A stretch of 64,000 nt of DNA from Colwellia demingiae (GCF_007954275.1 NZ_VOLT01000001.1:434001-498000), one strand, 5' to 3'. Positions 25,850 to 34,957 are shown, counted from the first letter of the stretch. Notes: generated from the sequence alone by a model not told the origin. Numbers and translations: made by a program.

Positions 25850-27181
25850 CTATACTGACCAATGTTCATCTGGTCGGCAGCGAAATGCAATGACAGGACT
25901 GTTTTCAATCACAAACTGGTATTTCTCAAGATTATCTTGATAATGCTTTAATTGGGTAATATCACGCGAATTCACCATAATACCGTAAATATTGCCATCG
26001 TTTAGAAAATAAGGCGACAGTTCAATATCCATATAAAAGTCATGTGACGAAGGAAATTTGATCCACTTTTTTTTTCTAATAACTTCACCCGCTAAGCAAC
26101 GTTTACAGTCCCTTTTCAGCTCTGACTCAAAATATTTTTTGCCAAAAACATCACTGACACTTTTACCAATAACCTGGTCAATGGTTAAATTAAGTCTTTC
26201 TACATAGGCTTGATTCACGACTAAATGGACAAAGTTATCATCAAGTAACGCTTGGCCGCCTAAAGATAAAGTCACCATAGCTTTATATTGATGTAGATTT
26301 TTATTATTTTTGTCTTGAAAACCCATCAATTTTTTAGTGACAAACATAGCCATGTAACCACACATGACAGCAATCAATGTCAGAACAAAAGCAGCATAAA
26401 AAGTAGAGTTATTAACCGGATTGACGGTAAAGATAACATGTTGAATTAGCCCTGTTATGAAAACACTTAACACAGTAAAAGGGGTAATAAATCGAATCAA
26501 ACTAGTAGAGGGTGATATGTGGGTAAACATTTTCATTAAATAGTTGTTCTTATCATTTATTATTAGTACGCCAGCAATACTTAAAAAACCTAAACTGGTG
26601 GATAGCGCCATTGGTATAATGTCTTGTGTATTATAAAACAGGGGAGATTTATAAAGATAAGCCACCATCATTAACAATGAAATAAAGGAGATAACTGTGA
26701 TACAAATATTTTTTATTCGAGTTTTTACTTGAGTGATGAAGTCACTACTTTCACTGTTGTTATCCTGATTCAAAAGTATCAGTAAAACACAACTAGTAAG
26801 AAAAAAACAAAACCCTGTTACAGGAGACATTCGAGCAAGAGGAATACCATTCAAGTTTCCAAAATTCGGAACCAGATAACTTTCAAAAGTCAGTTCAACA
26901 CCAGTGAAATACTCAACAATCTCTAATACCCCAAAGAGTGCAACGAACAATAACGTTAGTCCGATAGACTTTTTATAGCGATAAAATGTCCGCGTATAGT
27001 TTACCCAAACGAACAAAACTAAAAAAGTGACTACAAATAAAGCAGATGTTGACGGATCCATTGGTATAAAACCTTCATCAATACTTAAAGCAGATTCAAA
27101 TAAGGGAAAATATGCCCCTCCCCCAAGTAACGCTAGGCTAAAGAGACCTATAAACAGAATTAAATTTAATTTATTTTTCAC
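25850..27181 (-). CDS. Upstream part of the split hybrid kinase: eight-TM sensor plus PAS
   Basis: 443 residues ending at the TAG inside PAS 2. About eight hydrophobic helices fall between residues 5 and 280, then a PAS domain (about 300-415) containing KRDCKRCLAGEV, a C-x2-C that could hold a cofactor or a disulfide. Alone it has no output domain. The start is GTG at 27181 with AGGA six bases upstream. It is the second gene of a three-gene set (HTH-REC regulator, this kinase, REC-EAL). Confidence 0.6.
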   Translation of the reverse strand: MKNKLNLILFIGLFSLALLGGGAYFPLFESALSIDEGFIPMDPSTSALFVVTFLVLFVWVNYTRTFYRYKKSIGLTLLFVALFGVLEIVEYFTGVELTFESYLVPNFGNLNGIPLARMSPVTGFCFFLTSCVLLILLNQDNNSESSDFITQVKTRIKNICITVISFISLLMMVAYLYKSPLFYNTQDIIPMALSTSLGFLSIAGVLIINDKNNYLMKMFTHISPSTSLIRFITPFTVLSVFITGLIQHVIFTVNPVNNSTFYAAFVLTLIAVMCGYMAMFVTKKLMGFQDKNNKNLHQYKAMVTLSLGGQALLDDNFVHLVVNQAYVERLNLTIDQVIGKSVSDVFGKKYFESELKRDCKRCLAGEVIRKKKWIKFPSSHDFYMDIELSPYFLNDGNIYGIMVNSRDITQLKHYQDNLEKYQFVIENSPVIAFRCRPDEHWSV

Positions 27182-27266
27182 CTGTATTCCTACTGTTTTT
27201 ATAAAAAAAGTTTTTATTTGTTCTATGCAGTTTTCTTCACTATAAGCCTCTCAGCCTTAAACCCGA

Positions 27267-27839
27267 TCAATTTAAGGCTAATTGTTTTAATAAAACAGCA
27301 ACATTTATAGGTTTATTTAAACAAGTTTCTGCGCCAATTTCTTTTAGTTTTTCAACATCTTTTTGGCTAGTATTTCCAGAAATCGTAATCACTCTAATAT
27401 GATTTTGAAGTGGGTTTCCCTTTACAGCTTGGCATACTTGAAAGCCATCAAGACCTGGCATTTTAAGATCTAACAACAGTATATTTGGAGTAAAATCGTG
27501 AAGTTTGTTCGCCGCATCAAAACCATCTAAACTGATTTCAACTTCAACATTTTTAATCTCTATTTTGAGCAACTCCTTGAGAAATTGAGCAAAATGAATA
27601 TCATCATCTACAATCAACACTTTAGGGTTTTCATTAGTACTCGTATTAAGTTGTATATTTTTTTGGGTGGCGAATTCTTTAATATCATCAAGTTTAAAGC
27701 GACGATGGCCCCCTGCAGTGACTCTTGCTTTTAAACTCCCACTTTCTGCCCACAAACGAACCGCAGCAGTAGAAACCATAAGCAATTCAGCGACCTCTTT
27801 AGGTGTTAAATAGCTTTTTACTGACTTTTTCAATGACAT
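27267..27839 (-). CDS. MerR-type HTH plus receiver-domain regulator
   Basis: 190 residues in an unusual order: an N-terminal excisionase/BldC-like helix-turn-helix (about 8-57; YLTPKEVAELLMVSTAAVRLWAESG, then GGHRRF wing) and a C-terminal receiver (about 72-188; VLIVDDDIHFAQF, NILLLDLKMPGLDGFQ, CLNKPINVAVL). The phospho-Asp and Lys are present. It is the first gene of the set that includes the hybrid kinase and the REC-EAL protein and may be one of their targets. The ATG at 27839 has only a weak ribosome site. Confidence 0.8.
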   Translation of the reverse strand: MSLKKSVKSYLTPKEVAELLMVSTAAVRLWAESGSLKARVTAGGHRRFKLDDIKEFATQKNIQLNTSTNENPKVLIVDDDIHFAQFLKELLKIEIKNVEVEISLDGFDAANKLHDFTPNILLLDLKMPGLDGFQVCQAVKGNPLQNHIRVITISGNTSQKDVEKLKEIGAETCLNKPINVAVLLKQLALN

Positions 27840-28059
27840 TTAGATGACTTACTTGATAATTGATGAGTAATAATTATTCGCTAACATATAAGAACCGATT
27901 AACCTTTTAAATAATTTATCATTCTTTATTTGATTAAATTTGATCCACATCAAACGAGTTTGATGTTTGTTGCGTTTTTTGCGAATTTCATTGTTTTTAT
28001 GGTTCTATTACGTAAACTTTACTTTCATAAATAACTTGCAGAATTCACAGAAGGCTCTA

Positions 28060-30048
28060 ATGAGACTTGTAGATATATCGTTTAATAAGAAAATCTTTAT
28101 TTTATTATTTTTCCCCCTATTGGGTTTTCTAGGAATAGGCTTGAACGCCATTGTCTCTTCCCTTGCGACAAATAATGAAATGGAACAATTGAGCAAATAC
28201 ACAGAACTTTCTTCTGTATATAGTGAGCTCGTTCATGAGCTACAAAAAGAGAGAGGAATGACCGCAGGTTTCCTTGCTTCAAAAGGAGTGAAATTTGCTT
28301 ATAAATTACCAAGTCAAAGACAAAACACCTCCAGTATTGCGGCGAAACGATTAGATTACTGGCAAAATAATCAATTTGATAATAGGCAGGTTCAACAATT
28401 AAATGACAATATTAATCAGCGTATAAATATGCTCGATCAAATTAGAAGTAATGTTGATGATTTATCAATCCCTATTTCGGATGCATTAGCCTTCTATACC
28501 AAAACCAATGAATTACTGTTGAGTGTTTCAACTATCATTTCTACAATTTCTACTGATGCCGAAATAACAAAAGAAACGGTGGCCTATTATAATTTCCTTC
28601 AAGGTAAAGAAAGAGCTGGTATTGAGAGAGCGGTGTTAACAGGTACTTTTGCTTCAGGTAAGTTTAATCCAGGTGTGTACCAAAAATTCATTCGCTTTCT
28701 TTCTGAACAAAACACGTACTTTTATAGCTTTAATGCCTTCGCAAGTAACGAAAATAAAAGCTATTTTAGTCAAAAACAAAATACTCCTTCAATTAAAGAA
28801 GTGAAGAAGCTAAGAAAAATAGCGATAGATAATGCTACATCAGAAAAACTTAATGTAGACGCTACTTTTTGGTTCGAGCAATCAACTAAAAGAATTGGCG
28901 TATTAAAGGATATTGAAGATAAATTAACTAGTTCGTTATTAAAACTCACCAAAGAAACTCAAGGGAACGCATTCAACTCATTAATATATTACGTAATATC
29001 TTCACTTGCTATTCTGTTATTAGTTGCCATTTTTAGTTTCTATATTATGAAAGAGCTGCATAACCAAGTGGCAGATCTTACTTGTGTCATGTCAAAAGTT
29101 AGCGATGAAAATGATTTAACTGCCAGAGCAAAATTTACCGGTAAGAGCGAGTTAGGGGTTATTTCTACAGCATTAAATTTAACGCTTGAAAAGTTTGCTG
29201 GTGCCATGAGTGAGATTTCGACTTCAAGTACAATGCTGGCAGCCGCAGCAGAAGAAACATCACAAACATGTGAGCATAACTCACGTTCTTTAGTTGAGCA
29301 ACAAGATGAAATTACGCTTATTGCTACCGCGATAGAGGAATTATCAGCAACGGTTAAAGAAGTTGCAGGAAATACTCAACTAGCGGCTGATTCAGCGAAA
29401 GAAGCGGATGAACAAGCACAAGGTGGCGCGGGTGTTGTACAAGAGTCTTACCTGTCCATTGAACTCCTTGCTGAAGAAATAAATAATTTGGCGTTAAGAA
29501 TAACAAGCCTTCACGAAAGTAGTAACAATATCACTAGTGTGGTTGATGTGATTAAATCAGTAGCAGAACAAACTAATTTACTCGCCTTAAATGCCGCAAT
29601 TGAAGCAGCAAGAGCCGGTGAACAAGGGCGTGGATTTGCAGTTGTTGCTGATGAAGTTAGAACTTTAGCACAAAGAACTCAACAATCGACCAGTGAAATT
29701 GAAGGGTTTATTTCGGCGCTACAATCAGATGCTAATTCAGCATATAGTGTTATAGAAAAGAGTCAGAAGATGGCAGTGAGTGCGGTAGAAAACTCTAAAA
29801 ATGTTGAACAAACATTAGGCGCTATTACCCATTCAGTCAGTACCATTTTTGCGATGACTGAACAAGTTGCTGTAGCTGTAGAAGAGCAAGCAATGGTTAC
29901 TCAAGATGTGGCTAAAAATGTTGTGACTATTGAACATAAGTCAATGGAATCAGCTACAGGCTCAACTCAAATTACCACTACAGCAAAAGAACAAGCGATA
30001 TTAGCAGTCACATTACAAGATATATCTACTATATTCAAAATTTCTTAA
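28060..30048 (+). CDS. Methyl-accepting chemotaxis protein with NIT sensor domain
   Basis: 662 residues. Two membrane helices (about 13-32 and 312-334) enclose a large periplasmic all-helical NIT domain (about 40-300; SELVHELQKERGMTAGFLASKG is typical), known from nitrate/nitrite-responsive regulators. HAMP (about 335-390) and a full signalling domain follow; the hairpin tip reads VAEQTNLLALNAAIEAARAGEQGRGFAVVADEVR. The ATG at 28060 has AAGG upstream and gives a standard N-terminus; an earlier in-frame start would add 31 hydrophobic residues and is not favoured. Likely ligand: nitrate or nitrite, by family. Confidence 0.85.
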   Translation: MRLVDISFNKKIFILLFFPLLGFLGIGLNAIVSSLATNNEMEQLSKYTELSSVYSELVHELQKERGMTAGFLASKGVKFAYKLPSQRQNTSSIAAKRLDYWQNNQFDNRQVQQLNDNINQRINMLDQIRSNVDDLSIPISDALAFYTKTNELLLSVSTIISTISTDAEITKETVAYYNFLQGKERAGIERAVLTGTFASGKFNPGVYQKFIRFLSEQNTYFYSFNAFASNENKSYFSQKQNTPSIKEVKKLRKIAIDNATSEKLNVDATFWFEQSTKRIGVLKDIEDKLTSSLLKLTKETQGNAFNSLIYYVISSLAILLLVAIFSFYIMKELHNQVADLTCVMSKVSDENDLTARAKFTGKSELGVISTALNLTLEKFAGAMSEISTSSTMLAAAAEETSQTCEHNSRSLVEQQDEITLIATAIEELSATVKEVAGNTQLAADSAKEADEQAQGGAGVVQESYLSIELLAEEINNLALRITSLHESSNNITSVVDVIKSVAEQTNLLALNAAIEAARAGEQGRGFAVVADEVRTLAQRTQQSTSEIEGFISALQSDANSAYSVIEKSQKMAVSAVENSKNVEQTLGAITHSVSTIFAMTEQVAVAVEEQAMVTQDVAKNVVTIEHKSMESATGSTQITTTAKEQAILAVTLQDISTIFKIS

Positions 30049-30073
30049 TGTCTTTGGCTTTATAGATAAATGT

Positions 30074-30102
30074 TGAAAGTTATTAATTTTTAATAACTTT
30101 CA
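30074..30102 (+). terminator. AT-rich hairpin after the chemoreceptor gene
   Basis: Perfect 13-bp inverted repeat TGAAAGTTATTAA / TTAATAACTTTCA with a 3-nt loop, 25 nt after the stop codon. Probable terminator or mRNA end, though no separate T-run follows. Confidence 0.5.
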
Positions 30103-30119
30103 CATAAATTAAATCGATA

Positions 30120-30173
30120 TCATACTCATTGTTTAAGACTTAAAAATTAGCAAGTATTAAACAATGAGTATGA
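30120..30173. repeat. 17-bp perfect inverted repeat
   Basis: TCATACTCATTGTTTAA and TTAAACAATGAGTATGA (30120-30136, 30157-30173) around a 20-nt loop. Longer than needed for a terminator and lacking a T-run. Confidence 0.6.
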
Positions 30174-30412
30174 AAGCCTGGTAATAAAGCACTAGGTTCT
30201 CTTCTCTTTTACCAGTCAGCCCTCCTATACAAAAATACTTTTGTTGAATGTTTTAATATACTCATAAGATAAATCTAACTGGGATAAACATACAATGAGA
30301 AATCAGCCACCAAGTCTTTGTTAAAATTGTCTTTTTTGAATATATTTTCATTCAATGCTACGCTTAACCCATTGACGGTATTATCCGTAGAGAAAGTTAG
30401 CTATTCAAATAA

Positions 30413-30440
30413 GCAAATAGGCAAATAGGCAAATAGGCAA
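30413..30440 (+). repeat. 8-bp tandem repeat
   Basis: GCAAATAG three times plus GCAA, a short simple-sequence repeat about 170 bp before the MscS gene; possible slippage site. Confidence 0.8.
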
Positions 30441-30611
30441 GACATGGACAATCCAGCATTATTAACTGATTTTTTAACTACCGTGACTGATATCAGTTAT
30501 TAAATGTTAGTTGCTCAAGAAATTATTGGTCGTAAACTTATTATTTAACCTAATAAAGTATTTTTTAGTTTTATTTACCCTCTTTGATCATTATTCTATA
30601 GGAAGTGTCTG

Positions 30612-31481
30612 ATGACATATGAACAAGTTGTAAATTTTTTAAACATTTCTGTCGCTTCAATTGCAGAGCAACCTATTACTATCGGGGATATTTTGTTAGT
30701 CCCCACATTGTTGATTATTGGTTTCTTATTGACAAAATGGTTAGTAAAATTAATTACTCAACGCCTAACGACCAAAAATACAGATCCTAATATTATTCAT
30801 TTACTGCAACGAGTATTCTATGTTGTGGCAATAACGATCATTGTGATTACAACGTTAGACGTTATCAATGTGCCCATCACTGCTTTTGCATTCTTATCGG
30901 GGGCTATTGCTATTGGTTTTGGTTTTGGTTTTGGTGCTCAAAACATTATCAATAACTTTATTAGTGGTTGGATATTAATGTGGGAACGCCCTATTCGCAT
31001 AGGTGACTTTCTCGAAGTCGAAGATGCTAAGGGAATCGTTGAACAAATTAACACACGATCTACGCGAATAAAGCGTGTCGATGGCGTACATTTATTGATC
31101 CCAAATAGTAAGTTACTTGAAAATACTGTAATTAACTGGACCCTGGTCAATAGCTTAATGAGAACAACAGTAAGAGTTGGGGTAGCATATGGCACGTCAG
31201 CCAAAAAAGTGTCTGAACTCATTTTGCAAGCGACAACAGAGCAATCAAATATATTAACTGATCCAAAACCTTTGGTTACTTTTGAAGATTTTGGTGATAA
31301 CGCCTTAATATTTGAAGTAAACTTTTGGATGAATTCCAATGTTGAAGGCGGTTTGAGAGTGATGAGAAGTAACATTCGTTTCCGTTTAGATGAGTTATTT
31401 GAAGAGCATAATATTGTTGTTGCCTTCCCACAGAGAGATGTACATCTTGATGGTTCAATTACTATAGTAAACAAAGATTAA
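30612..31481 (+). CDS. MscS-family mechanosensitive channel
   Basis: 289 residues, the small MscS type. Three membrane helices: about 25-45, 68-90 and the pore helix about 97-128 (AFAFLSGAIAIGFGFGFGAQNIINNFISG), followed by the beta domain (ERPIRIGDFLEVEDAKGIVEQINTRSTRIKRVDG..IPNSKLLENTVINW) and the C-terminal alpha/beta vestibule. It opens on hypo-osmotic shock to release solutes. ATG at 30612 lies after AGGAAG. It converges with the GGDEF-EAL gene, only 16 bp apart, with no clear terminator between. Confidence 0.9.
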   Translation: MTYEQVVNFLNISVASIAEQPITIGDILLVPTLLIIGFLLTKWLVKLITQRLTTKNTDPNIIHLLQRVFYVVAITIIVITTLDVINVPITAFAFLSGAIAIGFGFGFGAQNIINNFISGWILMWERPIRIGDFLEVEDAKGIVEQINTRSTRIKRVDGVHLLIPNSKLLENTVINWTLVNSLMRTTVRVGVAYGTSAKKVSELILQATTEQSNILTDPKPLVTFEDFGDNALIFEVNFWMNSNVEGGLRVMRSNIRFRLDELFEEHNIVVAFPQRDVHLDGSITIVNKD

Positions 31482-31497
31482 TCTTGGAAGTAAGGTG

Positions 31498-33576
31498 TTA
31501 TTTATAGCTAACTGCAAAATCAAGTAACTGTTTTGCCGGTATAGGTTTACTAAAATAGTACCCTTGTACTAAGTCACACCCCAACTCTTCTAGTAAAGTA
31601 AGTTGTTCCTTAGTTTCAACACCTTCAGCAACCACTGTAAGCCCTAAACTATGTGCCATTGCTATAATGGTATTAACTAGTTCACAATCGGCCTTGTTGA
31701 GCGGTATACCACTAATAAAACTCTGATCTATTTTCAGTACATCAAAAGCATATTGTCTTAAATAACTTAAGGATGAATACCCTGTACCAAAATCATCCAT
31801 TGATAATTTTATACCTAGTTCACTAATTTCAACCAAGGCATCATGAATATGGGATTGGCCACTCATTAAGACACCTTCAGTAATTTCAAGCTCTAAATAT
31901 TCTGCATTCACATTGCTCTCACTCAGGGAATCTTTGATAAAGCCAAGTAACTCTTTATCTCTGAATTGGCGTGGAGACAAATTAACTGCCATGGTGAATT
32001 TTTGCTGATGAGCATTTTGCCATTCATTTAAAAAACTTAGTGCTTGTTTAATAACAAACCGTCCAATAGGTATAATTAAACCCGTGTGTTCCGCAATGGG
32101 AATAAACTCATCAGGCGTTACATTACCTAGGGCAGAATTATACCAACGCAATAAAGCTTCCACCCCTGTAATCTTTTGTTTTTTAACATCAAATTGAGGT
32201 TGATAATATAATACAAATTCATTTCGCTCCAAGGCCCCATGCATTTGCTCTTCAATTTCAAAACGGCGGAGCATCATGGTGTTCATTTTTTTAGAAAAAA
32301 ACGAATAGGTATTCCGTCCTAAGTCTTTTGCTTGATACATAGCAGTATCTGCATTTCGCAACAAATCAGAAGAACAACGACCATTTTCAGGGGAAATGGC
32401 AACACCAATACTCAACGTCAGTATTAATTCTCTGCCATCTATTATAAAAGGCTCTCTAAAACTTTTAAGTAAATTTTCTGTAATAACTAACGCATCATGA
32501 TGTTCAGTTACACCGCGTAATAGCACAATAAACTCATCACCACCTAAGCGACCTACAGTATCTCCTTCTCGTAATACTTGTTTTAATCTATAAGCTGATT
32601 GTATTAGTACTTTATCTCCTACCTCATGACCCAATGAATCATTAATTTTCTTAAAGTCATCTAAATCAAGAAAGAGCACTGCGATTTTTTCATTATTTCT
32701 TTCCGCTTCAGTCAGCATTTGTGATAAACGGTCAAGTGCTAAGAAACGATTGGGCAATGAAGTTAATGTATCAAAATAAGCCTGATGCCTTATTATTTCG
32801 GCAGACTTATATTGTTCACTAACGTCTCGAATGATAAGTACTATCTGATTATACTTAGGTAAATAACTCATTCTTGCCTCAAAATGCACCACTCCATGAG
32901 GCATAATTAGCTCATACTCAAAAGTTATCATCCCTTCTTTATTTAATATTTTATCAACATGGGCTTGAAATTTACTGACGACCTTTTGAGGTAATATATC
33001 TGTCATACGTTTACCAATAAACTGGTGTGGCGCAACGTAGAGGTTCTTTTGGTCACCCGTATGATAATCAACAATAGTTCCATCTACCTCCATCAAGAAA
33101 AACAAATCAGGTATTGCATCAAAGATGGTCTCAAGCATATGCTCTTTAAATAGTACTTGAGATTGGGCATGCTTAACATCAGCTAAATTGACATCAATAC
33201 AATACATTTGCTTTTTATTATATTGATTAGTAAACAGCGCATGGCTTGAAAAAACATTTACATCATTACCATTTTTATGACATAACGTAATTTCTGAAGC
33301 AGGGATTTCAATGCCTTTATTGAGCCAATCACTGTGCGCACCAATCACTATTTCACGCATAGGCTTAGGGATGATTAAATCTTCCAGTTTTTGCCCTAAT
33401 GCTTCTTTTTGGGTGTAACCATAAAGCAATTCACTACCTACATTCCAATATATCACCCGACGCTGTTCATCATATCCCTGTACAGAAACAATATTTACTG
33501 CATCAAACAATTGGTGAAGTGAATCATTAAGAACATATTGATGAGTCTGTCCATTTTCAACATTGCTCGATTTCAT
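31498..33576 (-). CDS. PAS-GGDEF-EAL c-di-GMP turnover protein
   Basis: 692 residues: two PAS modules (about 15-130, 140-255), GGDEF (about 260-430) and EAL (about 440-690). GGDEF has RLGGDEF and a preceding RxxD I-site (REGD). EAL is complete: YYQPQFDVKKQKITGVEALLRW, NLSPRQF, DDFGTGYSSLSYLRQYAFDVLKIDQSF, VVAEGVETKEQ. Both activities are possible. No membrane segment. Stand-alone gene; the signal sensed by the PAS domains is unknown. Confidence 0.85.
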   Translation of the reverse strand: MKSSNVENGQTHQYVLNDSLHQLFDAVNIVSVQGYDEQRRVIYWNVGSELLYGYTQKEALGQKLEDLIIPKPMREIVIGAHSDWLNKGIEIPASEITLCHKNGNDVNVFSSHALFTNQYNKKQMYCIDVNLADVKHAQSQVLFKEHMLETIFDAIPDLFFLMEVDGTIVDYHTGDQKNLYVAPHQFIGKRMTDILPQKVVSKFQAHVDKILNKEGMITFEYELIMPHGVVHFEARMSYLPKYNQIVLIIRDVSEQYKSAEIIRHQAYFDTLTSLPNRFLALDRLSQMLTEAERNNEKIAVLFLDLDDFKKINDSLGHEVGDKVLIQSAYRLKQVLREGDTVGRLGGDEFIVLLRGVTEHHDALVITENLLKSFREPFIIDGRELILTLSIGVAISPENGRCSSDLLRNADTAMYQAKDLGRNTYSFFSKKMNTMMLRRFEIEEQMHGALERNEFVLYYQPQFDVKKQKITGVEALLRWYNSALGNVTPDEFIPIAEHTGLIIPIGRFVIKQALSFLNEWQNAHQQKFTMAVNLSPRQFRDKELLGFIKDSLSESNVNAEYLELEITEGVLMSGQSHIHDALVEISELGIKLSMDDFGTGYSSLSYLRQYAFDVLKIDQSFISGIPLNKADCELVNTIIAMAHSLGLTVVAEGVETKEQLTLLEELGCDLVQGYYFSKPIPAKQLLDFAVSYK

Positions 33577-33899
33577 ATTAAGCTAAATCCAAGAATTCCT
33601 TTACTTTTATAATAGACTTACATAATCAATTTGACACACAAAACTTGAACAAACTTTGACCTACTTCAAAATATTACAGTAAATAGACTACTTAAATGAC
33701 ACATGTGTGGGAGTTATAACAATGCCAATGTAACCAAATTCATCAACTTTTAGCCAGCAGCTGAGCTAAAGAGTAACAATAACTAATGTCTTCAATCAGT
33801 AGCTCTTTTATATATTAAATTCCAGACAAAATTAAGAAGGCAACGCATTGATTAATTTAAATGGAGACTGCAGAAAAGATGCTCCTTCAAACGTAATAA

Positions 33900-33966
33900 T
33901 ACCAATGCCTTGCTTCTAGCCCTTTAATTATCGCTGTGTGGGAAATAACGTAATGGACTGGGTATA
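33900..33966 (-). repeat. Short copy of the interspersed TACC..GGTA repeat
   Basis: Ends TACCAA and GGGTATA. On the minus strand the inner part AGCGATAATTAAAGGGCTAG followed by AAGCAAGGCATTGG aligns with AGCGAGAATTAAAAGGCTTA and AGGCAAGGCATTGA of the repeat at 55269-55530. It is truncated after the AAGGCATTG core. Confidence 0.55.
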
Positions 33967-33992
33967 AGTCATCTTTTATTTAGGTAAAATGA

Positions 33993-34085
33993 TTAAAGGT
34001 ACGTTCGGCTTATGCTTGGCCTTGCAAGACAGGGAAGCTAATTGAATATTTAGGGGCTGAAATAGAAGGTGCTTTGTCTATTTAG
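33993..34085 (+). pseudogene. Possible remnant of a tyrosine recombinase C-terminus
   Basis: A 30-codon open stretch without a start, ending CKTGKLIEYLGAEIEGALSI then TAG. It resembles the end of short bacterial tyrosine recombinases as I recall them (a KTGNL motif, then RYLGxExxDALxI near the terminus), with the central GH segment missing. If right, it is a decayed, internally deleted integrase. Evidence is by eye and weak. Confidence 0.3.
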
Positions 34086-34093
34086 CAAAGCAC
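34069..34093 (+). terminator. Small hairpin
   Basis: GTGCTTTG / CAAAGCAC (34069-34076, 34086-34093), 9-nt loop. It spans the end of the recombinase-like remnant and may be its old terminator. Confidence 0.3.
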
Positions 34094-34119
34094 TGAAACT
34101 TAGTTTTATGACTATGACG

Positions 34120-34157
34120 TCGAATAATTGAGCTACATACGCCGTCCAATTATTCGA
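34120..34157 (-). terminator. Hairpin after the NarL-type regulator gene
   Basis: Perfect 11-bp inverted repeat TCGAATAATTG / CAATTATTCGA with a 16-nt loop, 12 nt beyond the minus-strand stop codon. No T-run. Confidence 0.45.
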
Positions 34158-34169
34158 AGTAAAATAAAG

Positions 34170-34829
34170 CTAACGCTTTAAATATTGATTAAAATCGATA
34201 TCACTACACCCGAGTACTACTTTCACTCGATTAGATGCACCTAGCTTCTTAAGAATGGATGAAACATGTGATTTAACCGTTGTTTCTGAAATATGTAAAT
34301 TAAAGGCAATTTGTTTGTTAGCTTCACCTTTAGTTAAGTGTTGTAACACAATCAATTCACGCCGCGTCAGTAAAGAAATGTTTTCAGGTGAGGCTTGAAA
34401 TTCGTTTCTAGTGACCGTTGAGTCATTTTGAGAGCGCATGATATCCGATGGTAAATATACATTGCCCTGAAAAATACTATCTAGTGCATCGCCAATAACA
34501 TCTTTTGAAGAGGATTTGGCGATAAAACCAACAGCCCCATAAGAGAGGGTTTGTAAAATTTTCTGTTTTTCTTGTTCTGCTGAAACAATAACAACAGGCG
34601 TTGTTGGGCATTGATTACGTAGATCTAACAAACCACTTAGGTTTGACATACCTGGCATATTCAAGTCTAACAGTATTAAGTCAATTTCATCATTATCTTT
34701 AACGAAAGCGAGCGTCGATTCAACATCTTCGGTTTCATAAGTGGTAGAACCGGGGTACTTTATGCCAATAATATTTACAATGGCATCTCTAAACAGCGGA
34801 TGATCGTCTGCGACTAAAATTTTATACAT
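34170..34829 (-). CDS. NarL/FixJ-type response regulator
   Basis: 219 residues: receiver (about 1-120; ILVADDHPLFRDAI, LILLDLNMPGMSNLSG) and LuxR helix-turn-helix (about 150-212; LTRRELIVLQHLTKGEANKQIAFNLHISETTVKSHVSSILKKLG). The ATG at 34829 (MYKILVADDH) gives the family N-terminus; in-frame ATGs at 34844 and 34874 would add 5 or 15 residues, and none has a strong ribosome site. No kinase gene is adjacent. It lies downstream of the porin gene on the same strand, separated by a 70-bp palindromic repeat. Confidence 0.8.
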   Translation of the reverse strand: MYKILVADDHPLFRDAIVNIIGIKYPGSTTYETEDVESTLAFVKDNDEIDLILLDLNMPGMSNLSGLLDLRNQCPTTPVVIVSAEQEKQKILQTLSYGAVGFIAKSSSKDVIGDALDSIFQGNVYLPSDIMRSQNDSTVTRNEFQASPENISLLTRRELIVLQHLTKGEANKQIAFNLHISETTVKSHVSSILKKLGASNRVKVVLGCSDIDFNQYLKR

Positions 34830-34957
34830 AAGGCTAACTACCATGCGATTAAGTAAACTATTTAAACTTAACATGTTACGAGTATTTAGTTAACCCTACG
34901 TTAGTTGTAGGTAACTCATCTTTTAGTGTAACACTTACTCAATATCAGCTGAATAAA

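Larger units (their letters stand above)
23129..27181 (-). pseudogene. Eight-TM PAS hybrid histidine kinase with REC and hemerythrin domains, interrupted by one in-frame TAG
   Basis: Read through the single TAG at 25850-25852, this is one continuous frame of 1350 residues. Order: about eight membrane helices (1-300), PAS 1 (about 300-415, with a CKRC pair), PAS 2 (about 420-540, broken at codon 444), PAS 3 and PAS 4 (about 545-790), HisKA (GGIAHDYNN near 810), HATPase, REC (about 1065-1180) and a C-terminal bacteriohemerythrin (about 1210-1345). The stop falls inside PAS 2: EHWSV-stop-HVSRNIDLLGF. The parts on both sides fit without insertion or deletion, so a single base change (for example from CAG, GAG or AAG) explains it. 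It could be a fresh pseudogene, a read-through product or a sequencing error. Confidence 0.75.
30049..30611. other. Intergenic region with hairpins and a short repeat
   Basis: No gene is supported. It holds two strong inverted repeats (30074-30102 and 30120-30173) and an 8-bp tandem repeat (30413-30440). A short frame at 30444-30548 begins with ATG (MDNPALLTDFLTTVTDISY), has an internal in-frame TAA at 30501-30503 directly followed by ATG, and then runs 14 more codons; it may be a gene remnant but is too short to call. Confidence 0.4.
33577..34169. other. Intergenic region with a repeat fragment, a recombinase remnant and hairpins
   Basis: No intact gene. It contains a short copy of the interspersed repeat (33900-33966), a coding remnant ending like a small tyrosine recombinase (33993-34085) and two hairpins (34069-34093, 34120-34157). 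Bases 33577-33890 show nothing beyond the presumed promoter of the minus-strand GGDEF-EAL gene. Confidence 0.4.

Noticed and set aside
30938..31474. 178-codon open frame on the minus strand
   Set aside because: Antisense to the MscS gene; composition is a mirror of the real gene, no recognisable domain.
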